Positions 27,983 through 39,195 are shown, counted from the first letter of the stretch. The stretch is DNA of 64,000 nt from Wolbachia endosymbiont of Encarsia formosa (GCF_039540065.1 NZ_CP154278.1:868001-932000); one strand, 5' to 3'. Translations and numbers: made by a program. The notes: generated from the sequence alone by a model not told the origin.

Positions 27983-28130
27983 TTATGATTTTACTAATGC
28001 CATTTGATTAACTGCAGCTTCAGCATTGCTATCTTTAAGTAAATTTGCAGGACTACTATAATAATATGTGATTGCAGCAACAACAAGACAACAAGCTCCA
28101 ATTCCTATCCCTACCGCTAACATTCCTGAA
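27983..28130 (-). pseudogene. Out-of-frame C-terminal tail of the J-domain/ankyrin gene
   Basis: Directly after the J-domain/ankyrin stop, a different frame reads [20 protein letters not shown] and then ITYYYSSPANLLKDSNAEAAVNQMALVKS in two parts, a membrane helix plus tail like those ending other Wolbachia ankyrin proteins. It looks like the original end, cut off by a one-base shift near 28130. Confidence 0.5.
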
Positions 28131-30216
28131 CAGACTGCACAATGGCTACTCCTAAAGCACCTCCTACTATTGCCAACATAGAAGCAACTATGATAGAAGT
28201 ATTACGACACTTAATACGAAGCTTATTTACTTTATCTAATGCAGGAATACCATCTTTATATTTTAGCTCTCTTATATTTTCACATTTGTTAAGCAACTTC
28301 CAAGCATAAATTAACCTTGAAGCTTGACCATAAAACCCCTTCTCAACATATTCAACCAAGAGATCAAACGAAGTTTCACCTTGGTTATTTTTAACGTCAA
28401 ATCTTGCACCTACACTCGTAAGTGATTCAACTTTGCAAAGCATTGACTTATCGGAGTGCAAGTTTCTTAAAGCATGATGTAGAGCTGTATTACCACCTTC
28501 ATCTTGATAGTCAACTTTATTTCTATATAAAAAGCAACCAAAAATCTTTTTATTGCAATCGCTTGTAACGATATTTTTTAAAGTAATACTTGAAATTTTT
28601 ATGTTATTTTCAACTAGGAGATCTAGAGCTTCTTTATGGTTACATTCAACAATAGTATCTACTAGTCTATTCAACTCAGGAGTACCATTTAGACCTTCTG
28701 GTATAACTTTATGTTTGCCAAGTAACCTAACAACTAAATCTAAGCTTCGCATAGTTTTACGTTTGTCCTTCCCTAGAAAAAACTCAAAAGCATTATCGCA
28801 CTCAGAACACTCATTAACATAATTAACCAAGAGATCAAACGGAGTTTTACCTTTTTTATTTTTAACATCAAGCCTTGCACCTTTACTCAGAAGAAATCTA
28901 GCAAAACTTTCGTATTCATAATGGTTATAACTAACCTCTTTTAAGGCATAATGTAAAGCTGTGTTACCGTCTTTATCACTTAAATTTGAAATCTGTATGT
29001 TATTTTTGGCCAAGAGGTCGAAAATTCCTTCGAAACGATACTTGTCAGCAAGTTCTACCAGTCCATTTAAGGAAGAAGTACCTTCTAGCTTCTTCAGCTC
29101 ATTGGGTTCATAACAACTAAGAAACTCCTTAACATAATTCAAGCTTTCTATTATTTTAGTTCTAGAACATTTTTCAGCATAGTTAACCAAGAGATCAAAC
29201 GGAGTTTCACCTTTTCCATTTTCAACATCAAGCCTTGCACCTTTACTAAGAAGTGACTTGACAAAACCTTGGTATTTCGATTCATCTAAATCCAACCATT
29301 TTAATGTATGATGTAAAGCTGTATTTCCTTTTTCATCTTTATAGTTGACATCTAATTTATCTAAGTATTTATTAAAAAAATAATCAAAAAACTTTTTAGA
29401 TTGGTATTTAAAAACATAGCTTAAGATGTCATTCAGTGATATTTCTATCCTTTCTTCAAAGAGCTTGAAAATTTCCACACGATCGTACGCAATAGCAATT
29501 TGCACTAGAGATGTAATGTCACCATCAGCAATTTCAACTTTCCTTATTATAGAAGAGCACTCTTCAAGTTCACCTGATTCGATCTTTTCCAACAAGTTCC
29601 TAATAGTGAATATATAGCCCTCGTCGTTTTTTAGTTTTGTTACACTTTCGGTTAATTTTTCAATCAATTCATCTTTGCCTACCTCGCTTTTTAGTTCAAT
29701 GATCTTGTCTACTTTTTCTTCTCGCTCTTTTCTTAATTCTTTATGTTTAAAAAAAAATATATTACGTATATCGTTAAAACTTTCTATTCGATTCGCTTGT
29801 GCAATGAATTCAAAGTACTCTTTTTTCATCTCATGTATTATTTTTTTTATTTCATCTCTTGTTTCATAAAACTTTCTCATTTCTTTTTCCCATGACCACT
29901 CCCTCTCACAAGTTTGTTGACTAACATCCTCTCCCCTATCGTACCTAGCTTTGTTTGTTTGGTCAGATAAAATTTCGTATGCTACTGATATTTTCTTGAA
30001 TTTTTCCAATTCCTCTTTAAGTTCAGCCATGTGACCTTCTTCCGACTGTGATAGTAGCTCTCCATCCTTCTTTTTTTTCTCTAACTTATCTAACTCTTGC
30101 GCTTCCTTATGCAATTTATCTGGATGAAGCTTAAGTGCCAATTCGCGATATGCTTTTTTTATCTCATCGTGAGTAGCACCTCTTTTTACTCCCAATATTT
30201 CATAATAATCAGGCAT
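28117..30216 (-). CDS. J-domain and ankyrin-repeat fusion protein
   Basis: A protein of 699 residues starting at ATG 30216, which has GGAG seven bases upstream; a GTG 12 bases earlier is less likely. Residues 2-75 form a DnaJ domain ([23 protein letters not shown] at 31-33). A charged coiled-coil region follows (about 80-200), then long ankyrin-like repeats with the thrice-repeated GNTALHH/Y and the phrase [12 protein letters not shown]. It ends in a membrane helix. The J-domain would stimulate an Hsp70 ATPase, bacterial or host; ankyrin repeats would choose the client. A second such fusion is at 40008-41222. The C-terminal tail appears shifted out of frame. Confidence 0.85.
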   Translation of the reverse strand: MPDYYEILGVKRGATHDEIKKAYRELALKLHPDKLHKEAQELDKLEKKKKDGELLSQSEEGHMAELKEELEKFKKISVAYEILSDQTNKARYDRGEDVSQQTCEREWSWEKEMRKFYETRDEIKKIIHEMKKEYFEFIAQANRIESFNDIRNIFFFKHKELRKEREEKVDKIIELKSEVGKDELIEKLTESVTKLKNDEGYIFTIRNLLEKIESGELEECSSIIRKVEIADGDITSLVQIAIAYDRVEIFKLFEERIEISLNDILSYVFKYQSKKFFDYFFNKYLDKLDVNYKDEKGNTALHHTLKWLDLDESKYQGFVKSLLSKGARLDVENGKGETPFDLLVNYAEKCSRTKIIESLNYVKEFLSCYEPNELKKLEGTSSLNGLVELADKYRFEGIFDLLAKNNIQISNLSDKDGNTALHYALKEVSYNHYEYESFARFLLSKGARLDVKNKKGKTPFDLLVNYVNECSECDNAFEFFLGKDKRKTMRSLDLVVRLLGKHKVIPEGLNGTPELNRLVDTIVECNHKEALDLLVENNIKISSITLKNIVTSDCNKKIFGCFLYRNKVDYQDEGGNTALHHALRNLHSDKSMLCKVESLTSVGARFDVKNNQGETSFDLLVEYVEKGFYGQASRLIYAWKLLNKCENIRELKYKDGIPALDKVNKLRIKCRNTSIIVASMLAIVGGALGVAIVQSVQEC

Positions 30217-30483
30217 TTGTTTCTCCACTATTTTTATACATTTTTGATTATACCACTAATACCACATCTTTATGAAAGCACGGTACTGACATATAAACAT
30301 TTTAGCAAATATTGTAATAATTGTCAATTTATTAACAAATTTAGTGAAAATTTGTAGAAAAATGAGTTGTGAAAATGAAGGTTTAGAATTATTCCAACAA
30401 CAGATTAATTTATATATTAATATTGCTCAACTTTACAGAATAATCAGTTAGCATAATTTCCACAAATCTACAGAAGAGTTGTG

Positions 30484-31788
30484 TTATATTTGTGGTAATT
30501 GAGGAGCTACAACCGCATGACGTCTACCATTAATAACTATTTCACTTATTGCAACTGCTGCAAAAACAAAACAATAATATACTTTTGTTAGTACAGCAAT
30601 AGGTGAAAGAGAGGCAATGCTGCTTGCTAGTAATATTTGAGAACCATAAGGTAAGATACTTTTTGTGATCGCAGTAAATATCTCTAATAAATACGCACTA
30701 CGGTGTGGTGAAATGTTATATCTCTGTGCAAGTCTTTTCGCAATATTACTAGTTAATAAAATAGCAACAATATTGCTGGAAACCAAAATAGTAAACATAG
30801 ATGATATTCCTGCAATCATAAGTTCAGCTTGACTTCTTGTGAGATTCACCTCATCGGTGAATTTATCTATCTTTTTCTGACTATATTCGTACATTAAGTG
30901 GCTTAATCCACTACTGAAAAGAATAAATATCATTACCTCATTCATCTTATTAAAACCCCTACATATATCATGAGAATAATCAATAATAGAATAATCAAAA
31001 AAAGCTATTCCTAATATTCCAGCAACAACCATATTAACAGCTAATGTTACCAGTGTGTTTATTTCAAATAAACCCATAATTATTAAAGATATATAAGGGA
31101 TAATTTTGACTATGGATAAATAATTCAGACTTGAGATAGAAACAACTTCTGTACTATTTGAAATTATTACTAGATAAATAAGTATTATAAGACCTGTAAC
31201 AGATCCTGTCTTGAAAGTGAGTTTTATTTTATCCTTTACTGAAGCTCCTTGTGAAGAAGTAGCAGCAATAGTAGTGTCAGATATCATTGAAAGGTTGCTG
31301 CCAAACATAGACCCACCTATCACAGCTCCAACGCCCACCGCACAATCAAAAGCTCCATTTTGTGCTAGATTCACAGCTATTGGTGTTATAAGTGCAATAA
31401 CTCCGATTGATGTGCCTATTGCACTTGCAATAAACGCAGAAATTAAAAACATTCCAGGAAGTAATAATTGTGCTGGAAGAAAGCAAATAGTTAAGCTAGC
31501 AATAACATTTATACTACCAAGCGATTGAGTAACAGTAGAAAATGCCCCAGCAAGGAGAAAAATCAAACACACGGTAAGAGTAGTTTTATTCCCCATACCT
31601 TTTATAAGAGTATCAACGCTATGCTGAATTTTGTTTTTATTGAATAGAATAGCAAAAAATAATGCTGGTAATAAGCAAACTAACGGTGAAATTTGATGAA
31701 GAGGATTACCAAGTCCGATAAAAGAAAAATAAATACCACTTCCAAGGTATAAGGCTAGAAAGATAATAAGAGGAAGAAATGAAAACAC
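30484..31788 (-). CDS. Na+/H+ antiporter, NhaC family
   Basis: A 434-residue membrane protein with about eleven helices and the NhaC-type motif GGSMFGSNLSMISDTTIAAT, followed by SSQGAS. NhaC-type antiporters exchange sodium for protons; some relatives move organic anions or amino-acid-linked substrates instead, so the substrate is not certain. The gene stands alone, with about 250 gene-free bases before the J-domain gene on one side and dnaG on the other. Length and helix pattern are normal. Confidence 0.82.
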   Translation of the reverse strand: MFSFLPLIIFLALYLGSGIYFSFIGLGNPLHQISPLVCLLPALFFAILFNKNKIQHSVDTLIKGMGNKTTLTVCLIFLLAGAFSTVTQSLGSINVIASLTICFLPAQLLLPGMFLISAFIASAIGTSIGVIALITPIAVNLAQNGAFDCAVGVGAVIGGSMFGSNLSMISDTTIAATSSQGASVKDKIKLTFKTGSVTGLIILIYLVIISNSTEVVSISSLNYLSIVKIIPYISLIIMGLFEINTLVTLAVNMVVAGILGIAFFDYSIIDYSHDICRGFNKMNEVMIFILFSSGLSHLMYEYSQKKIDKFTDEVNLTRSQAELMIAGISSMFTILVSSNIVAILLTSNIAKRLAQRYNISPHRSAYLLEIFTAITKSILPYGSQILLASSIASLSPIAVLTKVYYCFVFAAVAISEIVINGRRHAVVAPQLPQI

Positions 31789-31886
31789 TTATCGTAGTTG
31801 AACAAACCAGAAATATACTATAATAAGCTATTTTAAGCAAATACTAATACAGTGTTTTTCTAATAATTTTGAACATCTTAAGCCAT

Positions 31887-33620
31887 CTACTTTTGAATAA
31901 ATTCCATTTGCATTTCTTGTATACTATCCTCTATTTGCTTTATTTGTTCTATTAGCCTTTCCTCTAAGTCAAAATTACCGCCCAGCCTTGCTTTAATTTT
32001 TTCTTCTTGTAATACATTTAATTCTTTCCGTAATACTATGTTATTCCAGACAGTTTCTGCCGATCTCTTCTCACTTAATTGACTATTTAGTACGCTAGTT
32101 TTTTCAAATATAAACTTTATAACACTAGACTCCTGTAGCAGAATTTCTTTATTAAAGTTGCTCTCACTAGTTACCATATTAATTACGCACTGTTGTAATT
32201 TTTTCATCTCATTAGTAAATTCGAAATGAGAAAATTGCTCAAAAAATATAGGACGGTTCAAAATTTCAGGAAATTCTACGGCTATACGCAAAATTATGGC
32301 CTGATTTTGCTCTGCTTCAATTAGCTCTGGAGATTTATTGTAAAGATACTCACCTTTTGTTGCTTTGCTATTAAAAATCAGCTTTTTAAAGTTTCTTCTT
32401 AATTCACTGACCTTATTGTAAAAATAATCTCTATAATACCTTCTAATACTTCTGTTACCGATAGCATTGACATATTTCATGAACTTGTGCTCAAGAATTG
32501 AATATTTTTCCGGAGCAAATTTTTCATAATTTTGCAAATTGCTACCAATCATGTGATGCCATAAATATTCAGAGTGCAGTTCTGTTGAGCGGTTAAAAGC
32601 GGATAGTACATCTTCCGTCTTATATTCTAGTTCATTGCATATATCGTATGGGTCCTTGTTGCTTGGCAAAGTCACGAACTTCAATGTGTATCCAGGCTCC
32701 AGTATCGGAAGAACAAGTTCTGCAATTCGAATAGCAGCATGACATCCAGGACCATCGCCATCCATACAGATATAAATTTCTTTAGCAAGTTTCCAAAGAT
32801 TTTTTATCTGCTCTGCAGAAATTGCGGTACCAAGAGGAGCAACTGTATTGCTAATTCCCGATTGATGTAGTGCTATTACATCCATATATCCTTCAACAAC
32901 AAATAGATGCTGTTTTTTGCGTATTTCACTCAAAGCAAAGTTTAATCCATATAAATTTTCTCTTTTCTTAAAGAGCTGACTCTCTGGGCTGTTTAGATAC
33001 TTCGGCTGTTGCTCAGAGTTCAGCGCACGTCCGCCAAAACCAATAACTTTGCCCGTGATGTTGTGTATAGGAAATATCAGCCGATCATAGAAATAATCAC
33101 GAAAATTCTTATTTATTAACCCAACATCGATCAAAATCTCGTCTTTAATACCAGAGGAGTTCAAATATTCCTTCAAGCCAGAACTTGGTGCATAACCTAT
33201 CTTAAATTTATCTATGATTTTGAGTGAGATCTTGCGCTGCCTTAAATAAGTCATAACACCTCGATTTTTCTGCGCGAACCAATTTGCAGCTAAATTCAGT
33301 GCTGAAAACAGTTTGTGATTTTCTTTAGCAAAGCTGAGGTTTTTGGGTAACTCAACACCTGCAAAAGATGCCAATTTTTCCAACGCTTCCTTAAAACTTA
33401 AGCCCTCAGTTTGTGAAATAAATTCAAACGCATCACCATGAGCTGAGCAACCGAAACAGTAATATAAGCCCTTAACATTGCTGACCGAAAAAGATGGAGT
33501 TTTTTCGTTATGAAATGGGCAGAGTCCAACAAAACTATCTCCTCTTTTTATTAACCTAATTTTTTTTCCTACTATGTCGGACAACAATAATTTTGACTTT
33601 ATAATATCTATATGATCCAT
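31887..33620 (-). CDS. dnaG: DNA primase
   Basis: A 577-residue primase. The zinc finger uses C34, H37, C55 and C58 (LCPFHNEKTPSF, YYCFGCSAHGDA). The TOPRIM core has FVVEGYMDVIAL and the acidic YICMDGDGPG. A helical C-terminal domain follows, which should bind the DnaB helicase. It makes RNA primers for lagging-strand synthesis. In many bacteria dnaG neighbours rpoD or rpsU; neither is in view here. Normal length and all motifs suggest full function. Confidence 0.95.
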   Translation of the reverse strand: MDHIDIIKSKLLLSDIVGKKIRLIKRGDSFVGLCPFHNEKTPSFSVSNVKGLYYCFGCSAHGDAFEFISQTEGLSFKEALEKLASFAGVELPKNLSFAKENHKLFSALNLAANWFAQKNRGVMTYLRQRKISLKIIDKFKIGYAPSSGLKEYLNSSGIKDEILIDVGLINKNFRDYFYDRLIFPIHNITGKVIGFGGRALNSEQQPKYLNSPESQLFKKRENLYGLNFALSEIRKKQHLFVVEGYMDVIALHQSGISNTVAPLGTAISAEQIKNLWKLAKEIYICMDGDGPGCHAAIRIAELVLPILEPGYTLKFVTLPSNKDPYDICNELEYKTEDVLSAFNRSTELHSEYLWHHMIGSNLQNYEKFAPEKYSILEHKFMKYVNAIGNRSIRRYYRDYFYNKVSELRRNFKKLIFNSKATKGEYLYNKSPELIEAEQNQAIILRIAVEFPEILNRPIFFEQFSHFEFTNEMKKLQQCVINMVTSESNFNKEILLQESSVIKFIFEKTSVLNSQLSEKRSAETVWNNIVLRKELNVLQEEKIKARLGGNFDLEERLIEQIKQIEDSIQEMQMEFIQK

Positions 33621-33765
33621 TTTACCGAATGAGTAGTGGTAGGATAAAAATTATATAGAATTTATGCATATCTGACTCGAAATTTATTCAGAAAGATCAG
33701 GAGAGCTTGACAAAAAGCTCAAAATAAATTACCCATATAAATACCCTTAAGTTGCAATTTCTTAT

Positions 33766-34932
33766 ATGTCAGATGTGATATCAGTTGCTTCAGACCACGC
33801 AGGTTATGAACTAAAATCAGAAATAAAGACTTACTTGGAAACTTTAGATTATACAGTGATAGACCGTGGCTGCACTGCTGAACAAAAGAGTGTAGACTAC
33901 CCTGACTATGCTGCTGAAGTTGTAGAAGATATAACAAACAAAAAAGCAAATTATGGAATATTAATTTGCGGTACAGGTTTGGGCATGAGTACTGTGGCAA
34001 ATCGTTTTGAAGGAATCTACGCTGCTTTATGTAATAGTGTTGAGATCGCAAAATTAGCTCGCGAGCATGGCAACGCGAATATACTGTGTCTTGGTGCAGG
34101 GTTTACTGCGAGTGGATTAGCAAAAGACATAGTTAAACAATTCCTCGAAACAGAATTTTCAAAAGAAAGTAGACATAAAGAACGCCTTGATAAACTTAGC
34201 AATATTAGCAAGAAAAAAACCACAAAAACTTATAATGAAGATGAAATATCAAAATTCGCTAAAATAGCAGGTGAATGGTGGGATGAGAATGGCAAGTTCA
34301 AGCCATTGCACATGATGAATCCTGTGAGAGTATCATACATCGTTGAGAAAATAAAAGAATTAAAAAAATGCGATTTAAAAGAACTATCATTGCTCGATGT
34401 TGGTTGTGGTGGTGGCATTTTGTCAGAGTCAATGGCGCGTATTGGTATTAGCGTTGCAGGAATAGATGTATGTGAGGAAAACATAAAAGTGGCACAGTCG
34501 CATGCGAAGAAAGTAGGGTTAAATATAGAATACACACACACTAGCATTGAAGAGCTAAGCAATGACAAGAAGTATGACGTGGTTTTGTTGATGGAAGTGG
34601 TTGAACATGTCGATAATTTAGAGTTTTTCATGAAAAAAGCAATAGAGCTGTTGAAGCCAGAAGGGCTAATTTTTATATCGACGATAAATAGAACTATTAA
34701 ATCCTTCTGTCTTGCAATAGTCGGCGCAGAGTACATATTAAACTGGCTGCCAAAAGGCACACATAATTGGAATAAATTTCTCAAGCCATCAGAAATTACA
34801 AATCATCTAAGGGAAAACAATGTAACACTACAAGATATGACTGGTATGGAATATAATGTAATAAAGCGTGAATGGAACTTGACCAAAGGTGTTGATGTTA
34901 ATTATATACTTTGTGGAAACGTTGTAATTTGA
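33766..34932 (+). CDS. Fusion of ribose-5-phosphate isomerase B and UbiG methyltransferase
   Basis: A single frame of 388 residues. Residues 1-145 are RpiB: SDHAGYELK at 9-17, ICGTGLGMS with Cys68, HGNANIL at 101-107, and RHKERLDKL. Residues about 155-388 are UbiG: FAKIAGEWWDENGKFKPLH, and the SAM motif LLDVGCGGGILS at 209-220. RpiB interconverts ribose 5-phosphate and ribulose 5-phosphate; UbiG makes both O-methylations in ubiquinone synthesis. The linker KKKTTKT between them is short and there is no stop. The reactions are unrelated, so fusion may reflect lost intergenic sequence rather than channelling. Confidence 0.9.
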   Translation: MSDVISVASDHAGYELKSEIKTYLETLDYTVIDRGCTAEQKSVDYPDYAAEVVEDITNKKANYGILICGTGLGMSTVANRFEGIYAALCNSVEIAKLAREHGNANILCLGAGFTASGLAKDIVKQFLETEFSKESRHKERLDKLSNISKKKTTKTYNEDEISKFAKIAGEWWDENGKFKPLHMMNPVRVSYIVEKIKELKKCDLKELSLLDVGCGGGILSESMARIGISVAGIDVCEENIKVAQSHAKKVGLNIEYTHTSIEELSNDKKYDVVLLMEVVEHVDNLEFFMKKAIELLKPEGLIFISTINRTIKSFCLAIVGAEYILNWLPKGTHNWNKFLKPSEITNHLRENNVTLQDMTGMEYNVIKREWNLTKGVDVNYILCGNVVI

Positions 34933-35039
34933 AATCTCATTCAAGTACTAGAAGGTAATGCAAATATTTTAGGCAGTTTTACTTTACTTAGCAGCTAATT
35001 TATCATATGTATTTCCATAGGATATCGCTATATTAGAAT

Positions 35040-36170
35040 ATGTTACAATTACTAACCTTACTTGCTGTTATCACTTCTGTTGTATTTTTTGGTCATCTAG
35101 TTCCAATGGAAGTGAAAACCTTCTTGTATTCAATAAGCCTTAGTATAAAAGAGATCTTACTATTTATAATGCCTTTTATTGTTTTTGCATTAATCTTTAG
35201 TAGTGTTAACAATCTTAAGCAGTCGGCTATAAAGTTTATATTCTTACTTATTATAACGATTTTCTTGTCGAATCTAGCTTCAAGTTTAATAGCTTATTCT
35301 GTTGGGCATTTCATCACACAAAACACTTATTCAATACAAGATATAACATATGAAGAAACAATTGTTCCTTTATGGTCATTTAGGATACCTGCATTGCTTT
35401 CTAATTTTTATGCCCTTGCTTGTGGATTTGTGTTAAGCATATTAGTGTCCACAATATTACCAAAAAAAAGCAAAGAGCTCTCGAACAAAATGTTAGATTT
35501 AACTCTCTTTATTTTGAAGACATTTTTGACGCCAATTATTCCAATGTTTGTACTTGGTCTTGCTTTAAAAATGGAACATGATCAAGTTTTACGCATAATA
35601 TTTAAGGATTACTCAATAATTTTTATTATTATATCATCTGCAACCTACCTTTATGTTTTTCTCTTATATGGAGCAGCAAATTCGTTCAAGATCACAAGCT
35701 GGATAGCTAGTATAGGTAATATGATACCAGCATTTATTACTGCAATGAGCACAATGTCTAGTAATATAGCTATGCCGCTTACTCTTGAAGGAAGCAAAAA
35801 AAATGTAAAGCAGCATGATATAGCATCGTCTGTTGTGCCAATAACCGCTAGCTTTCATTTAGTAGGTGATTGCTTTTTTATTATAATACTATCAATGATA
35901 ATGACTTTTGGTGGTGCATTGTCTGCAACAGACTATGTGACTTTCCTTCTCTACTTTCTGTTATTTAAATTTGCTATTGTTGCAGTTCCAGCGGGAGGGA
36001 TTATGGTAATGTTGCCCGTTCTTGAGAAGTATCTTAAATTCTCCCCAGAGATGCTTTCATTAATTACAGCATTGTATATAGTGTTTGACCCAATAATAAC
36101 TTCAGCAAATGTTATAGGTAACGGTGCGTTCACTATGATGTTTACAAAGCTCTATGATAAGCTTAAGTGA
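35040..36170 (+). CDS. Dicarboxylate/amino acid:cation symporter
   Basis: A 376-residue membrane protein of the DAACS (sodium:dicarboxylate symporter) family. Family signatures are the Ser-rich hairpin-like segment [20 protein letters not shown] and the substrate-site helix [17 protein letters not shown], followed by [15 protein letters not shown]. Members take up glutamate, aspartate or C4-dicarboxylates with sodium or protons; an endosymbiont that uses host amino acids as fuel would benefit. The stop overlaps the tsaB start as TGATG, so the two are probably translated together. Confidence 0.88.
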   Translation: MLQLLTLLAVITSVVFFGHLVPMEVKTFLYSISLSIKEILLFIMPFIVFALIFSSVNNLKQSAIKFIFLLIITIFLSNLASSLIAYSVGHFITQNTYSIQDITYEETIVPLWSFRIPALLSNFYALACGFVLSILVSTILPKKSKELSNKMLDLTLFILKTFLTPIIPMFVLGLALKMEHDQVLRIIFKDYSIIFIIISSATYLYVFLLYGAANSFKITSWIASIGNMIPAFITAMSTMSSNIAMPLTLEGSKKNVKQHDIASSVVPITASFHLVGDCFFIIILSMIMTFGGALSATDYVTFLLYFLLFKFAIVAVPAGGIMVMLPVLEKYLKFSPEMLSLITALYIVFDPIITSANVIGNGAFTMMFTKLYDKLK

Positions 36171-36748
36171 TGTCCATTCTAGCAATTAATACTGTAGGTG
36201 CTGGTAGTTCAATAGCAGTAATTGATTACGATGGTAATTGTTTTGTAGAACGCAATTCTGCAAACAATAGTCATGCAGAATCATTTTTTCAAATACTGAA
36301 TACTTTATTTTGTAATCATAATTACAGCTACGATAAAATAGACCATTTAGCAGTGATAGTTGGACCAGGAAGTTTTACTGGAATCAGAGTTGGTATATCA
36401 ACTGCACAAGGTATAAATCTTGCTACAAATAAGCCGTTATATGGGGTTAGTGCGCTGGAAGCTCAAGCATATGCAATATCGCTACTTTGTGCAAATAGCA
36501 AAAAAAATATTAAAGCTATAATCGAAGATGATCAAAAGTTTTATACGCAGTTATTTGATTTCAATTTGTTACCGCTATCAAATACTGCTGTAGTAAGTGA
36601 ACTCCAGCCTGAAACGCACTGCATTACATATATGGATTGCAGTTTACCAAAGTTGGATGCTAGCCATGCAGGGCTATTAGTCCGTTATAGACTAAAAAAT
36701 AAACAAAAATTAAATGGAGTTGAGGCTCTATATTTAAATGAGCCTTAG
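36170..36748 (+). CDS. tsaB: tRNA threonylcarbamoyladenosine protein TsaB
   Basis: A 192-residue protein from the ASKHA fold. The start is ATG 36170, one base into the symporter stop; an overlapping GTG just before is less likely. Features are [16 protein letters not shown] at the start, [16 protein letters not shown], and [20 protein letters not shown], which is highly typical of TsaB. With TsaD and TsaE it adds the t6A modification at A37 of ANN-decoding tRNAs. Length is short but within the family range. Confidence 0.9.
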   Translation: MSILAINTVGAGSSIAVIDYDGNCFVERNSANNSHAESFFQILNTLFCNHNYSYDKIDHLAVIVGPGSFTGIRVGISTAQGINLATNKPLYGVSALEAQAYAISLLCANSKKNIKAIIEDDQKFYTQLFDFNLLPLSNTAVVSELQPETHCITYMDCSLPKLDASHAGLLVRYRLKNKQKLNGVEALYLNEP

Positions 36749-37328
36749 TATATGAAATCGTTGCCTATTGGGTAAACACTATTAATTCGGCCAAGTTTGT
36801 ACATCTGACTTACTATTTCTTCTGCTACTTCTTTTATACTCATATTTGAATTTTCTACCTCTATAGCATTTTGTGGTACAAATAAATCTTCCTCCCTAAA
36901 TTTAATACTATTTATATTAGTAACCTTCCTATTTTTTCTTTGCTTTTTTGATATATTACGCTCTTGTAATATCAATGGATTGCACCTAAGTACTATAGGG
37001 AGGATTTTTGTGCTCATTTTTTTACTAAGTTCTACTACTGAGTTATATATTATTATGTTGTAATCATTATTTTTAATTAATTCATCAACAAATATATAAT
37101 TTTTTGAGTCAATAGGATAGGCTTCTATTGACTGAAACATAACATGTGTAGTGTTATATATTCTATCTCGATCTTCTTTGGAAGTTTGATTATATTCAAG
37201 TCCACTTACAATTACTGCATTTATCATACTAGATAATACTATTGCTGTAGAAAGTTTACCACTTCCTGGAAGACCAGTGATATATATGAAAATTTTGTTA
37301 TCTGTTTTTTTATGTCAATATTTACCAT
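36745..37328 (-). pseudogene. P-loop kinase-like gene with one-base frameshift in an A tract
   Basis: The open frame from 37227 to 36745 (160 residues) extends upstream in the same frame through KIFIYITGLPGSGKLST, a clear Walker A motif, but meets a stop at 37315 before any ATG. If the seven-A run at 37305-37311 had eight, ATG 37328 would read MVNIDIKKTDNKIFIYITGL in one frame. So this is a P-loop NTPase, perhaps a small kinase (RIYNTTHVMFQSIEAY, FVDELIKN), broken by one base or rescued by slippage. It converges tail to tail with tsaB, overlapping by four bases. Confidence 0.65.
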
Positions 37329-37563
37329 GTTATTTTTAATATTAAAACCTACACTTATAATAACATAAAAACGAGGCTTTAAAACATATGAAATATTACA
37401 TAAAAAGTCGTTTTTATAGTTAAAATACTATTTAATCTAGAAATGTAATCTCTAATCACCTAAGGCAAATAAAAGTGCTTAGTATTTTAATGTAGGTTCA
37501 CCTTTTAGTTTGTAATAAACTTTTTTTCACGTATAAATCTTTAGAAAATTTTAGTCAAGAGCT

Positions 37564-38274
37564 ATGTTATTAACAAATAGTGAGTTGAAAAGAGACCTAT
37601 TTAACGCCTATCAAATTTTATCTTATCTTAAATTAGATGATCATACGTATACTCATCTCTCTGTACGTTCTGAAGATAAAAAGTCATTTTATGTTTATCC
37701 GTTTGGTATACGTTTTTATGAAGTAGATGAAAGTTCATTGATGAAAGTATCGTTTGATGGGAATATAATTGAAGGCAAAGAATATCAATATAATAAAACT
37801 GGCTATGTAATCCATGGCTTCATTTATCAAGCAAGGAAAGATATTGAAGCAATTTTTCATCTACATACACCTTCTATTGTAGCAGTTTCTTCTCTCAAGG
37901 ATGTATTACTCCCAATAAGTCAGTGGGCGCTGCACTTTTATAATAAGGTATCTTACCATGATTATAATTCCCTGGCACTTGATGATAAAGAAGGAAAAAG
38001 ATTAATAGCTGATTTGAAAGAAAATTTTGTAATGTTAATGCGCAATCATGGATCTATAACATGTGGTCAGACTATACAAGAAGCAATGTTTTATACGTAT
38101 CACTTAGAGCAAGCTTGTAAAACTCAATGCCTGACGCTAGCAATGAATAGGGAGTTGTCAATTCCAAGTGAAGAAATTTGCTCAAAAGCCGTAAAGGATC
38201 TTCTGTCTTTCGAAAGCAATCTTGGTGAGAGAGACTGGCACGCATGGGTTAGGTTGATTAAAGGTAAATTATAA
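37564..38274 (+). CDS. Class II aldolase/adducin family protein
   Basis: A 236-residue protein with the class II aldolase zinc ligands: [25 protein letters not shown], and a later His in [13 protein letters not shown]. The N-terminal [20 protein letters not shown] is also typical. Members cleave sugar phosphates such as fuculose 1-phosphate, or bind the cytoskeleton as adducin does in eukaryotes. The substrate here cannot be told. The gene stands alone; about 200 gene-free bases lie upstream and an inverted repeat follows its stop. Confidence 0.85.
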   Translation: MLLTNSELKRDLFNAYQILSYLKLDDHTYTHLSVRSEDKKSFYVYPFGIRFYEVDESSLMKVSFDGNIIEGKEYQYNKTGYVIHGFIYQARKDIEAIFHLHTPSIVAVSSLKDVLLPISQWALHFYNKVSYHDYNSLALDDKEGKRLIADLKENFVMLMRNHGSITCGQTIQEAMFYTYHLEQACKTQCLTLAMNRELSIPSEEICSKAVKDLLSFESNLGERDWHAWVRLIKGKL

Positions 38275-38298
38275 AAGTTTCTGACTCTTCGATAGATA

Positions 38299-38374
38299 TT
38301 AGATTTCTTGCATAACCAGCCAGTCTCAAATCCAATAATGGTTTCATACGCTGTAATTCATGCAAGAAGTCTAA
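38299..38374. repeat. Inverted repeat with ATTTCTTGCAT arms
   Basis: Arms of 15 bases (38299-38313, TTAGATTTCTTGCAT, and 38360-38374) with one mismatch enclose 46 bases. The same arm recurs at 58148-58162 and, in part, near 18003, so it is a dispersed family. It may end transcription of the aldolase gene. Confidence 0.6.
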
Positions 38375-38442
38375 TGTCTCCATCTCTACTTAAGTTAACA
38401 CCCTTAACTAAGCAGATACAAGTAAATAACTAGTAAGTTTTT

Positions 38443-39087
38443 TCAATCCTGCTCCACAGCAAATTTTAATGCTATGTGAGTAGTTATAGTGCTGTTAACA
38501 ATTAAAATGACAAAAACTAAGATGGTGATTAGTAGTGTATAAATATTCAAGGATAAATTTTCAAATTGAGTTAGCAATTTGAAATATACAAAAGTTGGCA
38601 TTATCATTGGCAAAACAAGAATTTGCGACACTCCTGATGCTAAGTTATTTCGACCAATCATCAATGCATTTCCAGTAGCTGAAATATTAATGATTATCAG
38701 CGTATTAAATAATAAAGACACTCCAACTGCTATTGAATGTTCAATATTATTGCCTAGAATTGCAAAGCTGAACATGAAAGAAATCACTGAAATCGGTAAC
38801 CCAAATAACAACCAGTGAGCGAAGATTTTATAAGCAACTATCATCCTAGAAGAGAGTGGCTGTACAAAGATTTGCTCTAATATTCCATCATGATAATCAG
38901 ATGTAAATAAATTATTTGTAGAGATCTGCAAAACAAATGTAGCACATATCCATGTTAATGTTAATATGACTTCTTGTTTACTGTTGTTTTCAAGTGTATA
39001 TGAAGATAAACTTAACATTATAATAAAAATACATACTATATAAGTAAGATTATTATTTATTACTAACTTTTTTACCGAACTAATCAT
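38443..39087 (-). CDS. ccmB: Haem exporter subunit CcmB
   Basis: A 214-residue membrane protein with six helices. LEQIFVQPLSSRMIVAYKIF and, further on, LPISVISFMFSFAIL and GVSQILVLPMIMPTFVYFK fit CcmB. It forms the membrane part of the CcmABCD complex that delivers haem for c-type cytochromes. No ccmA or ccmC is adjacent, but ccmH is in this window. Length is normal. Confidence 0.9.
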   Translation of the reverse strand: MISSVKKLVINNNLTYIVCIFIIMLSLSSYTLENNSKQEVILTLTWICATFVLQISTNNLFTSDYHDGILEQIFVQPLSSRMIVAYKIFAHWLLFGLPISVISFMFSFAILGNNIEHSIAVGVSLLFNTLIIINISATGNALMIGRNNLASGVSQILVLPMIMPTFVYFKLLTQFENLSLNIYTLLITILVFVILIVNSTITTHIALKFAVEQD

Positions 39088-39195
39088 ACCAGGATTTTAA
39101 ATGTTTATTATAAATTATATTGTTTACTTTGAGGGTAGTATAATTTTTTGTGTTTACAAGTTATATAAGTTTTAATATATTTTATTGATAATGCT

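Noticed and set aside
34230-34784. 184-residue minus-strand ORF in the rpiB-ubiG gene
   Set aside because: Antisense shadow; the sense strand holds clear SAM-methyltransferase motifs.
37329-37563. Possible RNA gene in the gap before the class II aldolase gene
   Set aside because: AT-rich with weak hairpins only; nothing recognisable.
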